Shown here piece after piece: positions 51,072-60,413 of a stretch of DNA of 64,000 bases. The translations under genes were made by a program, and so were the position numbers. The stretch spans positions 3,907,501 through 3,971,500 of the forward strand of contig NZ_CP031168.1 in NCBI RefSeq assembly GCF_022354825.1. Reading direction: 5' to 3'. Source of the stretch: Paenibacillus sp. H1-7. Lineage in GTDB: Bacteria; Bacillota; Bacilli; Paenibacillales; NBRC-103111. The notes below the pieces were generated by a model. The model saw only the letters and a program-made list of their open reading frames with translations. It did not search any database and was not told the origin of the DNA. Numbering within the stretch: position 1 is the first letter of the stretch; every line of letters starts with the position of its first letter.

Positions 51072-54000
51072 ATGAACAAGTTAACCCATTTTTCCCTGAA
51101 AAACGCAGCTGCGATTATTATCATCAGCGTCCTGTTGTTCCTGGCGGGAACCTACGCATCCTCGACGCTGAAGCAGGAGAGCATGCCGGACATTTCGCTG
51201 CCGGTCGTGTTTGTAAGCACGGTCTATTCTGCGCCGCCGAAAGACGTAATGGAGGACGTGACGAAGAAGCTGGAGAAGCGGATCGTCGGTATAGAAGGAT
51301 TGAAGAAAATCAATTCCACCTCCAATGACGGATTTTCGGCAATAACCGTCGAGCTCGTTAACGGAAGAAGTCCGGATGACGCCAAGAAAGATATAGAGGC
51401 CGCCATTCAGGACGTCATCCTGCCGAAAGGGGCATCGAAGCCTAAAGTTTCGAAGTTCGGCAGCAATGAATTCCCGGTCTTTTTCGCTGCACTTAACGGC
51501 GACAACGGAATGAACCAGGAAGAACTGAACCGCATTTATAAAGACGTCATTGAACCGACGTTAAGCGCAATGAAAGGGATCGACCATGTCGATTCCGTAG
51601 GTCAGCAGGAAGCTACGCTGAAGCTGAAGCTGGACATTAATGCAATTACCAATTACGGCTTGACGCCATCGCAAGTTTCCCAGAGCATCCAGGCGGCACT
51701 GTTGACCAGTCCTGCAGGTATGGCGGATTTCAACGGGAATACGCAGATGGTTCGAATCCAGAGCGATTTGAATACGATCTACAATCTTGAGAATATGAGG
51801 CTTTCGACTCCGCAAGGAGAGACGGTGCTTCTGAAGCAGCTTTCCAAAATCGAAGCGATCTCCGATTCCAAATTTGTGACCCGGTTGAACGGCAATCCGG
51901 CGATCGGTCTTACGCTTTACAAAAGTAAAGATGCCAATACGGTAGAATTCGCTAATGAAGTGAAGCGGTTGATGGCCGGGTGGGAGCAGGAATTCCCGAA
52001 CCTCAAGTTCACGACGGTCTACAACTCCGCTAACGATGTTGAGAAATCGATCCACGGGATGTTGAAGGAAGGGATCTCCGGTGCCATCCTTGCATCCATC
52101 ATGATTTTGCTCTTTTTAAGAAATGTTCGTATGACGATTATCGTTTTGGTCTCCATCCCATTATCTATTTTAACAACGTTGGCCATTATGGCGCCGTTGG
52201 ACATCACCTTGAACATTATGACCCTCGGCGGACTCACGATAGCGGTCGGACGCGTCGTGGACGACAGTATCGTTGTTATCGAGAATATTTACAGCGAGCT
52301 GCAGCGCGCCCAAGAGCGCAATGAATCGGTTATCAAGATGGCAACGGCGAGAGTGGCTTCGGCTATCACCTCGTCTACGATTACTACAGCAGGCGTATTT
52401 TTGCCTATCGCGTTTGTAGGCGGCATTTTGGGCGATATCTTCAGACCGTTTGCCATTACCCTGGTTGTAGCGTTGATGACTTCCCTGGTCGTTGCGTTGA
52501 CGGTTATTCCGATGCTTGCTAAGCTTATGGTATTGAAAAGCGACAAAATCAAATACCATGACGAAGATCATGTCGGCAAATTTGCAATGAAATATAGATC
52601 GGTATTGAACTGGTCTCTTGATAATCCAAAGAAAACAGTGCTTATTTCCTTCCTGGTTTTCGTAGTTTCTTTGGCAGGTACGGTTCCTTTCCTGCCGGCG
52701 GCCTTCATGCCTGAGAGCGCGACGGATAAGCAAGTGCAGTTTACGGTGAAGCTTCCTCGGGAAACATCGTTTGAATCGTTGGATTTGAAGATGAAAGAAA
52801 TTGAAGCTATGCTGAAAGAGTCGAAAGATTCTGCCGGCCAGCCTACCTTTGATTACTATGAGACGATGGTCGGTTACGATCAAATGGATACAAGCGGTGA
52901 GCGCGTAGCTTATAAAGCCATGATTATGGGTGCCGTCTCACAAAACACCGATGCCAAGCAAGCGGCGAAAGACTTTACGGACAAAATTTTGTACTTGGTT
53001 CCGAAAGGTTCTGAAGTAGAAGGAACTTTGCTGACAGCATCCATGGGAGGCACGGGCGAGGACTTTTCCTACCTGCTGAAGGGGGATGACCTCAATCAGT
53101 TAATGGCCAGTGCGGAGCTGATCAAAGCCAAGATGAAGGAGTTCCCTGAGCTTGAGGAAATCGAGGACAACTTGAACGAGAAGAAGATGCAGGTTGAAGT
53201 GACGGTCGACCAGAACAAAGCGCGCTTATACGGCTTGTCTTCCGCACAAATTCTCGATACGGTTCGCGTCTGGCTCGGCAAGGAGGACTTCGGCGATCTG
53301 AAGTTCGACAACGTTACATTCAAGACGCAGCTCATGCTGGCTGACGATTACAAGAACTCGGTGGATAAAATCGGATTGTTCCAAATCAAAACGCCGACCG
53401 GATCTACAGTGAACTTGAATGAAGTGGCAAAAATTCGTCAGGTTGACGCACCGGCGTCCATCTCCCGCGAAATGCAGGAGCAATTCGTTAAAATTACCGC
53501 CAAAATTGACAGCAAGGATAAAGGCGGCGTGAGCGCCAGAGTTACAGCAGCACTGGGTGAAGTCGACCTCCCGAGCGGAGTCAGAACCGCGGCTCAAGGG
53601 GTCAGCGACGATATTCAGGAAAGCTTCGGGCAGATGGCTGTAGCGATGGTAGCCGCCATATGTCTGGTATATTTGGTCATGGTTATTGCGTTCGGCAATG
53701 CCAGTGCTCCATTCGTTATTCTGTTCTCCCTTCCGCTTGCGGCCATCGGCGGTTTCCTAGGCCTCTTCATAGCGGGAGAATCGATTAACATTACTTCCTT
53801 GATCGGATTTCTGATGCTGATCGGTGTCGTTGTAACCAACGCCATCGTGTTGATCGACCGTGTGCAGCAGCTTCGCGAAGAAGGGGTTTCCGTAAGGGAA
53901 TCGCTCGTCAAGGCAGGGATGACCCGTTTGCGCCCGATCATTATGACAGCCGGAGCGACGGTGTTCTCCTTGCTCCCATTGGGACTTGGGTTATCCGATG

Positions 54001-54185
54001 GATCGCTTATTTCCAAGGGGCTGGCCGTAGTTGTTATCGGCGGCTTGACCACATCGACCGTTCTTACCTTGGTTGTCGTGCCTGTAGTTTATGAAATTAT
54101 CGAAGGCATGAAGGAAAGAATAGGCCGGATGTTCTCGAAAAAGAAGAAAGTAAATAAAAACAATGCTGCAACGCTTCAGCAATAA
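51072..54185 (+). CDS. RND family efflux transporter (AcrB/SwrC-like)
   Basis: The 1037-residue protein has the RND layout of 12 membrane segments and two large extracytoplasmic loops. Proton-relay residues are present in the fourth segment (GGLTIAVGRVVDDSIVVIEN). The late segment reads LIGFLMLIGVVVTNAIVLID, and PLAAIGGFLGL lies before it. The closest known Gram-positive relative is SwrC (YerP) of Bacillus, which exports surfactin. GGAGGAG precedes ATG 51072. An adaptor lipoprotein gene follows after 29 bp. It probably exports lipophilic compounds; no biosynthetic genes for one lie nearby. Confidence 0.95.
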   Translation: MNKLTHFSLKNAAAIIIISVLLFLAGTYASSTLKQESMPDISLPVVFVSTVYSAPPKDVMEDVTKKLEKRIVGIEGLKKINSTSNDGFSAITVELVNGRSPDDAKKDIEAAIQDVILPKGASKPKVSKFGSNEFPVFFAALNGDNGMNQEELNRIYKDVIEPTLSAMKGIDHVDSVGQQEATLKLKLDINAITNYGLTPSQVSQSIQAALLTSPAGMADFNGNTQMVRIQSDLNTIYNLENMRLSTPQGETVLLKQLSKIEAISDSKFVTRLNGNPAIGLTLYKSKDANTVEFANEVKRLMAGWEQEFPNLKFTTVYNSANDVEKSIHGMLKEGISGAILASIMILLFLRNVRMTIIVLVSIPLSILTTLAIMAPLDITLNIMTLGGLTIAVGRVVDDSIVVIENIYSELQRAQERNESVIKMATARVASAITSSTITTAGVFLPIAFVGGILGDIFRPFAITLVVALMTSLVVALTVIPMLAKLMVLKSDKIKYHDEDHVGKFAMKYRSVLNWSLDNPKKTVLISFLVFVVSLAGTVPFLPAAFMPESATDKQVQFTVKLPRETSFESLDLKMKEIEAMLKESKDSAGQPTFDYYETMVGYDQMDTSGERVAYKAMIMGAVSQNTDAKQAAKDFTDKILYLVPKGSEVEGTLLTASMGGTGEDFSYLLKGDDLNQLMASAELIKAKMKEFPELEEIEDNLNEKKMQVEVTVDQNKARLYGLSSAQILDTVRVWLGKEDFGDLKFDNVTFKTQLMLADDYKNSVDKIGLFQIKTPTGSTVNLNEVAKIRQVDAPASISREMQEQFVKITAKIDSKDKGGVSARVTAALGEVDLPSGVRTAAQGVSDDIQESFGQMAVAMVAAICLVYLVMVIAFGNASAPFVILFSLPLAAIGGFLGLFIAGESINITSLIGFLMLIGVVVTNAIVLIDRVQQLREEGVSVRESLVKAGMTRLRPIIMTAGATVFSLLPLGLGLSDGSLISKGLAVVVIGGLTTSTVLTLVVVPVVYEIIEGMKERIGRMFSKKKKVNKNNAATLQQ

Positions 54186-54214
54186 GAAAGACAAGGGAAA
54201 AGGAGAATCGTCCA

Positions 54215-55462
54215 ATGAACCTGACATTTAAAAGCTCAATCCAAAAGCATTCAAAAACAATGGGAGTGCTGCTGCTTAGTGCAGCCCTGTTCACAGGGTG
54301 CTCTCCGCAGCCTGCGGCTCCGACCGCGGCCGAACCGCAAATCAAGACGGTTAAAGTAGAGAAGATAGAGAAAAGAAAAATCGCCGAGCCTCTCGAGCAA
54401 GTAGCCGATGTCGTCTCGTCCTTGCAAATCGATGTCATATCCAAAGCATCAGGCGATATTCAGGAGATATTGAAAAAGCGCGGAGATGCGGTCGTTAAAG
54501 GTGATGTGATCTTGCGTCTGGATCCGACGGATGTGCTCCTTAACAAGGAGAGAGCCCAAATCACGATTTCCGGTACGCAAGCGCAGCTGGTGAAAGCCCG
54601 TGAAGATTTGGCCAACTCGAAGCAGGATTTGCAGGTCGGCATAGCCAAACTCGAATCGTCGTTGAAGGATACGGAGAAGAACTACAACAAAATGCGCAAC
54701 GACTATGATTTAGGCCTTGTGACCAAAATTCAGCTGGAGCAAATGGAAACGCAAGTGAACAATTTGCGTATGGATTTGGAAAGCAACCGCAATAAGCTGA
54801 AGACGCTGGATTCGACCAATTCCCTCGCACAGCTGGAGCAAGGACTCCAATCGGCCAACTTGTCGGTGCGTGAAGCGGACCGTACGCTGGAGAACATGGA
54901 AGTGAAGGCTACGGCGAACGGCATCATGACGGATTTGCCGGTCGAGGCGGGTATGACGATTCAAGCCGGCTTCAAGGCTGCACAAATTCAACAGCTTGAT
55001 CCGATCAAGGTCAAAGCCGAGCTGACGGAAAGCTCCGCAGCGCTGGTTCGCGGCAAGCAGGAGCTCACGTTCTACATTCCGGGCTCTACAGAGAAGCTTA
55101 AGGGCAAAGTGAATTACTTGGCCGACGTTATGAGTGCTCAATCGAAGTCGTATTCCCTGGAGCTGGAAGCTCCTAACGCGGACGGCAAGCTTAGACCGGG
55201 AATGAAGGCGCAGGTGCTTCTGACCGAGGATCAGGATCAAGTAGTAGTTGCTATTCCTACCTTGAGTGTAGTCAGAGAAGGCGGGGAAACCTTCGTATTC
55301 GTGATGGCAGGCGATCAGGTGGAGAAGCGCAAGGTAGAGCTTGGCCGTCTGAGCGATACGCATCAAGAGGTTCTATCGGGGCTTAAGGAAGGCGAGCCAT
55401 TGATCGTTTCCGGTCAGCATCAATTGAAGGACAAGGAAAAAGTACAGCTTGCGGCGCAATAA
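54215..55462 (+). CDS. RND efflux adaptor (periplasmic-type membrane fusion protein), lipoprotein
   Basis: The 415-residue protein starts with a lipoprotein signal (LLLSAALFTGCSPQ, Cys about 29). A split lipoyl domain (SKASGDIQEILKKRGDAVVK and TANGIMTDLPVEAGMTIQAG) flanks a coiled-coil hairpin (about 105-215, with NYNKMRNDYDLGLVTKIQLE). A beta-barrel follows (VKAELTESSAALVRGKQELT) and then a membrane-proximal domain. This is the AcrA/HlyD type. It is anchored to the outer leaflet and works with the preceding pump despite the lack of an outer membrane. AAAGGAGA precedes ATG 54215. Confidence 0.92.
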   Translation: MNLTFKSSIQKHSKTMGVLLLSAALFTGCSPQPAAPTAAEPQIKTVKVEKIEKRKIAEPLEQVADVVSSLQIDVISKASGDIQEILKKRGDAVVKGDVILRLDPTDVLLNKERAQITISGTQAQLVKAREDLANSKQDLQVGIAKLESSLKDTEKNYNKMRNDYDLGLVTKIQLEQMETQVNNLRMDLESNRNKLKTLDSTNSLAQLEQGLQSANLSVREADRTLENMEVKATANGIMTDLPVEAGMTIQAGFKAAQIQQLDPIKVKAELTESSAALVRGKQELTFYIPGSTEKLKGKVNYLADVMSAQSKSYSLELEAPNADGKLRPGMKAQVLLTEDQDQVVVAIPTLSVVREGGETFVFVMAGDQVEKRKVELGRLSDTHQEVLSGLKEGEPLIVSGQHQLKDKEKVQLAAQ

Positions 55463-55486
55463 TATTTGATCTAAGGAGGAGAAACA

Positions 55487-57220
55487 ATGAACAACAAGAT
55501 GAAGAAGACAGCAGCAGTCCTGGTCGTATCCGCAGCGTTGATGAGTACAGGGTATTCGGCTTTCGCGGACGAAGCAGCACCGGTCGCACCGGTTGCTTCC
55601 GAAGCGATAGCCGTGCATAAATTAACCGACAATTTGGACGTGGAAGTAAAAAGCATTTTGAACGAGCATGTTCCTGAAGGCACCCGGATTGGGGTTGTCA
55701 TTCGGATGAAAAACAATAGCACCGGCATCGTACGCGTTCCGGAATACGAGCTTCGCGTCAAAACGTCTGACGGCACCGAGTATACGCTCCAGCCGAGCGC
55801 ATCGAATATTAAAGCCGTTCAATCGAAGGCCAATTCGGAGCTGAGCTACATGGCTGTGATTGACCGCACAGACGATGTGCAGCTGGCGGAAGTGAACTGG
55901 ACGGACGTGGATTATTACGTCTATCCGAAGAAAGAAACCCCAATCCTTAATATCCCGGTTGCCGGTCTTGGCTGGCAGGGAAGCGATATGCCGATTACGG
56001 ATGCCGCTTCGGTGAAAAAGTGGTCGGATTCGTTCACAATTCCGTCCCTGACTTCGCCGATCCAGTACACGCCGGTGAATATCGACAAGCAATCGACGGA
56101 CAAAGGCACCGTGTATGTCGTACAATTGCTTGCATATAACCCTACGGACAAGCGCGAAACGATTCCGGAATTCTCGCTCGACGGGAAGACGGCGGCGAAA
56201 GTATTCACAGGCAAGCGGGTAGAAGAGGGAGCATTGGTGCTGGATAGCAAGGAAGAGAAATATATTCACTTTGCGATTCCAACCGATCAAGATACGGAGC
56301 TTACGAGTCTGAATCTGCTGACGAAGGAATCCTTCGCTCAAGCGGGCGCTAGCGCAGCAGCTCCAGGTGAGGTCATTCAATATCAGGTGGGCCGATTGAA
56401 CATTTTGCTTCCGGTCAACGGCGGCACAACAGCTCTTGCACCGTATACGTTGGGTGAAGCGATGACCTTCGATACGCGCAGCGATTTGATTCATCCAAGC
56501 CTGCAAGTATCCTTGGTGGAATTGCATACCTACGATAACGAAGAGGAAGGCAACAAAATCGTAACCGCCAAATTCAAACTTAACAATTCAAGCGACAAGC
56601 CTATTTCGATTCCTGAGTTCCAAGCCGACCTTCTGAATCCTGAAGGTTATGAGTACAGCGGTCAACGCCAAACGATTACCAATACGCCGATTTTGCCGAA
56701 TTCCGGTATTGTAGTGAATTATTCCTTTAATATCCCGTTGTCCGAAGCAGGACAAGGGCTCGGCTTGAAAATCGTCGACGCCAAAACCGCAGCTCCTTAT
56801 AAACAAACGATCGCATCGTACCGGGTAGATGTGCAAAAACAAGAAGAGAATACGAAGTTCAGCGTCTATCCGTTCAAATTTGATGTTTCCCATTGGGATG
56901 TCTCTTACTTGTTCAGCATCCAAACTCTGGAGTACTCGTACAAAGGGAAGTTCATCATGGACATTGAGAGAGAACCGAGCATTCAAGTGGATCAAAACTT
57001 CTCCAAGCTGCAATTCGAATTGTATGATGCTTCCGGCCGATTGGTCGGCACAAGCACAGGTTCCTTCATTGGAGCTAACCGTCTTGTAACCGGAGAGAAC
57101 AACTTTACGTTCAAAGGCACGTCCCAACAATTCGATTCGCCGTTGACTCTCAAAGTGTTTGAAGTCTTCACTACAGCGGGCGGAGAAGCGAAACGTCTTG
57201 TAACCGAATATACAAAATAA
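55487..57220 (+). CDS. secreted protein of unknown function in the RND operon
   Basis: The 577-residue protein has a signal peptide (about 1-26, ending AFA-DE). Three beta-rich repeats with similar logic are visible: RIGVVIRMKNNSTGIVRVPE near 65, YVVQLLAYNPTDKRETIPEF near 210 and VTAKFKLNNSSDKPISIPEF near 355, each pairing an N-(N/P)-(S/T) turn with an (I/V)PE(F/Y) step. They look like immunoglobulin-type sandwiches akin to DUF4352. A fourth beta-rich region ends the protein. AAGGAGG precedes ATG 55487, 24 bp after the adaptor gene, so it is cotranscribed with the pump. A partner in the cell wall space is a guess. Confidence 0.75.
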   Translation: MNNKMKKTAAVLVVSAALMSTGYSAFADEAAPVAPVASEAIAVHKLTDNLDVEVKSILNEHVPEGTRIGVVIRMKNNSTGIVRVPEYELRVKTSDGTEYTLQPSASNIKAVQSKANSELSYMAVIDRTDDVQLAEVNWTDVDYYVYPKKETPILNIPVAGLGWQGSDMPITDAASVKKWSDSFTIPSLTSPIQYTPVNIDKQSTDKGTVYVVQLLAYNPTDKRETIPEFSLDGKTAAKVFTGKRVEEGALVLDSKEEKYIHFAIPTDQDTELTSLNLLTKESFAQAGASAAAPGEVIQYQVGRLNILLPVNGGTTALAPYTLGEAMTFDTRSDLIHPSLQVSLVELHTYDNEEEGNKIVTAKFKLNNSSDKPISIPEFQADLLNPEGYEYSGQRQTITNTPILPNSGIVVNYSFNIPLSEAGQGLGLKIVDAKTAAPYKQTIASYRVDVQKQEENTKFSVYPFKFDVSHWDVSYLFSIQTLEYSYKGKFIMDIEREPSIQVDQNFSKLQFELYDASGRLVGTSTGSFIGANRLVTGENNFTFKGTSQQFDSPLTLKVFEVFTTAGGEAKRLVTEYTK

Positions 57221-57251
57221 TCCAATTTTATAGCGCAATACAAACAGAAAG

Positions 57252-57277
57252 GCCGCGGGGATGTCCGCGGCTTTTTT
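57252..57277 (+). terminator. intrinsic terminator of the RND operon
   Basis: GCCGCGG (57252-57258) pairs with CCGCGGC (57265-57271), followed by six Ts. Confidence 0.9.
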
Positions 57278-57314
57278 GTATTGTGCATACAGATGCAATT
57301 ATAGGCTCGTCCGT

Positions 57315-57482
57315 TTACTTTTCGTACAAACGGATGGGCCTTTCTATTTCGGCATAATTTTCCTCAATATCTCGGGTTATCGATTCCAGCATATATAGCG
57401 CTTCTTTCCGCTTGCTCTCGTCCCCGATAGCTTGAAGCAGCGACTCCAAATAATCCAATCTCGTTTTGGTTACGAACCTCAT
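57315..57482 (-). CDS. small helical protein, 55 aa, reverse strand
   Basis: On the minus strand ATG 57482, 6 bp after a GAGGT site, opens a frame ending in TAA at 57315. It reads MRFVTKTRLDYLESLLQAIG and so on, with many Glu, Arg and Leu in a helical, coiled-coil-like spacing. An ATG two codons upstream (57488) is possible. It is below the usual ORF length cutoff, but composition is protein-like and it fills an otherwise empty 460-bp gap. I do not know its family. An inverted repeat (57304-57343) overlaps its end. Confidence 0.5.
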   Translation of the reverse strand: MRFVTKTRLDYLESLLQAIGDESKRKEALYMLESITRDIEENYAEIERPIRLYEK

Positions 57483-57680
57483 ATACATGACCTCATTATT
57501 GGTGGGATGGTTATATCATTCGCAATGAAACGAAGGATTCAGGCCGGAGGTGCAGAACCCGTCAGCCGCGTAACGTGTCCGGACAATCATGAAATGCGGA
57601 CTAGGAGAATAAACTTGGAGATAGGGTGCGAACATCGGGAATAATCAAGGATCCAATCCGGATTGAAAGAGAGGTGCCAG

Positions 57681-58454
57681 ATGGAGCGCAATGTTATTAT
57701 TGGACTCCCCGCCTATAACGAGGGAAGTGTGCTGCCCATTTTGCTATTGAAGCTGGAATCGCTTAGATCTAAGCTGGATGACCCTATGCATATCCTTGTC
57801 ATCAATGACGGAAGCACGGATGATACGTTGGCCATTCTCAGAGAATACGGTGCTTGTTGTGTCGACTTGAAGTCGATTACGCATCCGACGAACCGAGGCT
57901 TAGGGGAAGCGATGAACACGATGTTCCGATATGTCGTGAATCATTATGATAAAGAGGACTTACTGATTACGCTGGACGCTGACAATACGCACAGCCCTGC
58001 GATCATCCCCGATCTGGTGAAGAAGCTTATTCATGAACAGCTCGATATGGTCATTGCTTCCAGGTTCACGGCAGGAGGCAAGGAGCTCGGGCTTGCCATG
58101 CACCGCAAGCTGTTCAGCCGCGGAGCGAAGCTGTTTTTCAAGCTGTTTTTCCCTATCGACAACGTGAATGATTATTCGTGCGGCTTCCGGTGCTACCGGG
58201 TCGGATTTTTGAGCAAAGCGATGAGCTCTTACGACGGCCCTTTCATTACGAGTGCGGGGTTCGAGTGCATGGCGGAGATTATGGCCCGTTTTAGCAAAAT
58301 GGGAGTGAAAGCAGGCGAGTATCCTTTAATATTGGAATACCATCTCAAAGAAAGCAAGAGCAAAATGAAAATCTGGAAAACGATTATTGGCTACTTCATG
58401 CTGTTGAAAAAAGTGAAGTTCGATAAAAAGTGGAACAAAGAGCACGCGGTATGA
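57681..58454 (+). CDS. glycosyltransferase family 2 (polyprenyl-phosphate sugar synthase-like)
   Basis: The 257-residue protein is a short GT2 enzyme of the dolichol-phosphate-mannose synthase type. IGLPAYNEGSVLPILLLKLE opens the nucleotide-binding fold, INDGSTDDTLAIL follows, and LITLDADNTHSPAIIPDLV carries the DxD-type metal motif. SRFTAGGKELG and NDYSCGFRCYRVGFL are acceptor-region motifs. It lacks C-terminal membrane helices. AGAGAGGTG selects ATG 57681. It probably loads a sugar on undecaprenyl phosphate. Its stop overlaps the next start. Confidence 0.88.
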   Translation: MERNVIIGLPAYNEGSVLPILLLKLESLRSKLDDPMHILVINDGSTDDTLAILREYGACCVDLKSITHPTNRGLGEAMNTMFRYVVNHYDKEDLLITLDADNTHSPAIIPDLVKKLIHEQLDMVIASRFTAGGKELGLAMHRKLFSRGAKLFFKLFFPIDNVNDYSCGFRCYRVGFLSKAMSSYDGPFITSAGFECMAEIMARFSKMGVKAGEYPLILEYHLKESKSKMKIWKTIIGYFMLLKKVKFDKKWNKEHAV

Positions 58455-58813
58455 AAACGTTAGTATGGATTATGGTTTCCGTAGTTCTCGGCTCATTGGG
58501 ACAGGTTGTACTGAAGCTCGGCTCGAACAAGCTGGGGGATGTCGGTCTAAGCTTACAAACTCTCCCTGAAGATATGCTCAGACTTCTCAAGACTCCGGAA
58601 ATTGTCGTCGGTCTGGTGTTATTCGGAACAAGCTTTCTATTATGGATTAAAGTGCTCACCCAAACGGAACTAAGCTATGCGTATCCCATGGTGAGCTTAG
58701 GTTATGTGAACGTGGTGCTTCTGTCGTACTTTTTGCTGCAGGAGACGTTTACGTGGAACAAGCTCATCGGAACGGCCATTATTATCATCGGAATTCTGGT
58801 TATTAACAAGTAG
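58451..58813 (+). CDS. SMR/EamA-like small membrane protein (lipid-linked sugar flippase candidate)
   Basis: The 120-residue protein has four hydrophobic segments and the small-multidrug-resistance pattern (SVVLGSLGQVVLKLGSNKLG, LTQTELSYAYPMVSLGYVNV, IGTAIIIIGILVINK). Its place between a GT2 and a GT39 gene matches ArnE/ArnF-type or GtrA-like components that flip undecaprenyl-phosphate sugars. ATG 58451 overlaps the previous stop by four bases (ATGA). Confidence 0.82.
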   Translation: MKTLVWIMVSVVLGSLGQVVLKLGSNKLGDVGLSLQTLPEDMLRLLKTPEIVVGLVLFGTSFLLWIKVLTQTELSYAYPMVSLGYVNVVLLSYFLLQETFTWNKLIGTAIIIIGILVINK

Positions 58814-58833
58814 TGACAGGAGGAAGCCGCGGC

Positions 58834-60258
58834 TTGGACAGGAAACCCAAATACGGATGGCTTGTAACTCTCCTTGTATTCATGTTCATTGCAGCCCTGC
58901 GCATCCCTTATATAACGAACTCGCCTTACGAATACGATTCGTGGAGACAGTCGGATACCGAGTCCATTGCTTTGAATTTTATCGGGCATCGCTTCCATAT
59001 TTTGTACCCGCAGCTGAATTACGACGGCCCGCTCCCTAATTATGTACAGCTGGAGTTTCAAATCACGACATGGATCATCGCGATCCTGTATCAACTTTTC
59101 GGTCAGCATTATGCATTGGCAAGAGCGGTTCCCATCCTCTTTTTTATCGGCTCCGCGTATTTTCTGTATCGGATTGCGAAGAGCTATTTCTCGCCGTCCA
59201 TAGGCTGGCTAGCGGTGCTTATTTACGGAATGCTGCCGGTCAGCATTCTGTATTCAAGAGCCATCATGCCGGAGTCGGCGGCGCTTTTCTTCATGCTCGG
59301 AGCCTTCTATTGGTTCTCCGAATGGAGGGATAGCCGCAAGCGATGGCTGCTGATCATGGCGGGACTGTTCACGGCGCTGGCGATCTCGCAAAAGATCCCT
59401 ACCATATTCGTGGGCATCCCGATGCTGTGGATGGCTGCCGCAGCTTACCGCTGGCGCATGTTCGCCAAGTGGGAGCTGTGGTTGTTCGCCGTCATAGCTC
59501 TGCTGCCGCCGTTCCTGTATTTTGGCTGGTTGAGCACGATTGCCGAATTTCCGTTCGTCAGCGGAATTGCGTCTAAACACATATTGCCGAATTTGCTGAC
59601 GAGCATAACAACGGACGCGGCGCAGCGTTTTTTTGTCGAGCAGCTGCCCGAAACCTTCACCTGGTATGGAGTCGCCATGTTCGTAGGCGGATTGCTGATG
59701 TTGCACTGGAAGCGGCAATATCCTATCGGCATATGGGCAATTGCCATGATCATCGAGCTCGTAACGATTGTCGCTACGATCCGCTTCAACTACTACTTAA
59801 TCTTCACCGGACCTCTCGTAGCGCTGCTCGGGGCTAAGCTGCTCCATACGTTAGACCAATGGATATTCGGAAGACTGGTGTCGGTCGCATGGTTTCTCCT
59901 GTTAGCCTATCACAGCTCCATGATTGTAGCGCCTATTCTTGATAATCAGCTGAATCTGGTGCTGCAGCAAGCCGAAGTGGTACAAAAGCTGACGAAACCT
60001 GACGATTTGATCGTTGTCGGCACCGACGATCCGTCATTATTGAATGCCAGTCACCGGAGGGGCTGGAGGGTGGGCAATACGATGCCCGGCGATCCGGTAG
60101 CGGAATTACAATATTTCGTGAACCATGGCGCAGCCTACTTTGTTCCGCTGCAGGGAACGATTTATGGTGATGACGGGACGCTCCATCAATATTTGCTAGC
60201 GAACTATCCTTTACTGGAGGCCAAAAACGGTCTATCGATCTATAAGCTGAGCAAATAA
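58834..60258 (+). CDS. glycosyltransferase family 39 (ArnT/PMT-like) membrane protein
   Basis: The 474-residue protein has about ten membrane segments. The first extracellular loop carries NSPYEYDSWRQSDTESIALN, with the acidic residues expected for a GT-C catalytic loop. RAVPILFFIGSAYFLYRIAK and YGMLPVSILYSRAIMPESAA fit the PMT/ArnT pattern. AGGAGGA at 58819-58825 selects TTG 58834; GTG 58813 overlaps the prior stop. Together with the GT2 and SMR-like genes it forms a three-part system that moves a lipid-carried sugar onto a surface acceptor. Sugar and acceptor are unknown. Confidence 0.85.
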   Translation: MDRKPKYGWLVTLLVFMFIAALRIPYITNSPYEYDSWRQSDTESIALNFIGHRFHILYPQLNYDGPLPNYVQLEFQITTWIIAILYQLFGQHYALARAVPILFFIGSAYFLYRIAKSYFSPSIGWLAVLIYGMLPVSILYSRAIMPESAALFFMLGAFYWFSEWRDSRKRWLLIMAGLFTALAISQKIPTIFVGIPMLWMAAAAYRWRMFAKWELWLFAVIALLPPFLYFGWLSTIAEFPFVSGIASKHILPNLLTSITTDAAQRFFVEQLPETFTWYGVAMFVGGLLMLHWKRQYPIGIWAIAMIIELVTIVATIRFNYYLIFTGPLVALLGAKLLHTLDQWIFGRLVSVAWFLLLAYHSSMIVAPILDNQLNLVLQQAEVVQKLTKPDDLIVVGTDDPSLLNASHRRGWRVGNTMPGDPVAELQYFVNHGAAYFVPLQGTIYGDDGTLHQYLLANYPLLEAKNGLSIYKLSK

Positions 60259-60277
60259 TCGCTTGGCCGGCCGTACC

Positions 60278-60311
60278 AGCTGAAGCCGTTATACTGCGGC
60301 GTCAGCTTTTT
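60278..60311 (+). terminator. intrinsic terminator of the glycosylation operon
   Basis: AGCTGA (60278-60283) pairs with TCAGCT (60302-60307), with an inner GCCG/CGGC stem and a T run. Confidence 0.75.
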
Positions 60312-60413
60312 AGGATATGCCGCTTGACGAACATGCCGTTTACTCTTTAAGATAAACTCACCATCGATTGAACGGTGGACTACATCATCCGATGGGAGGA
60401 TCAGGCCTCTTTA

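Noticed and set aside
57432..57644. Forward 70-residue frame before the GT2 gene
   Set aside because: It overlaps the better-supported reverse-strand small gene and looks like a shadow frame.
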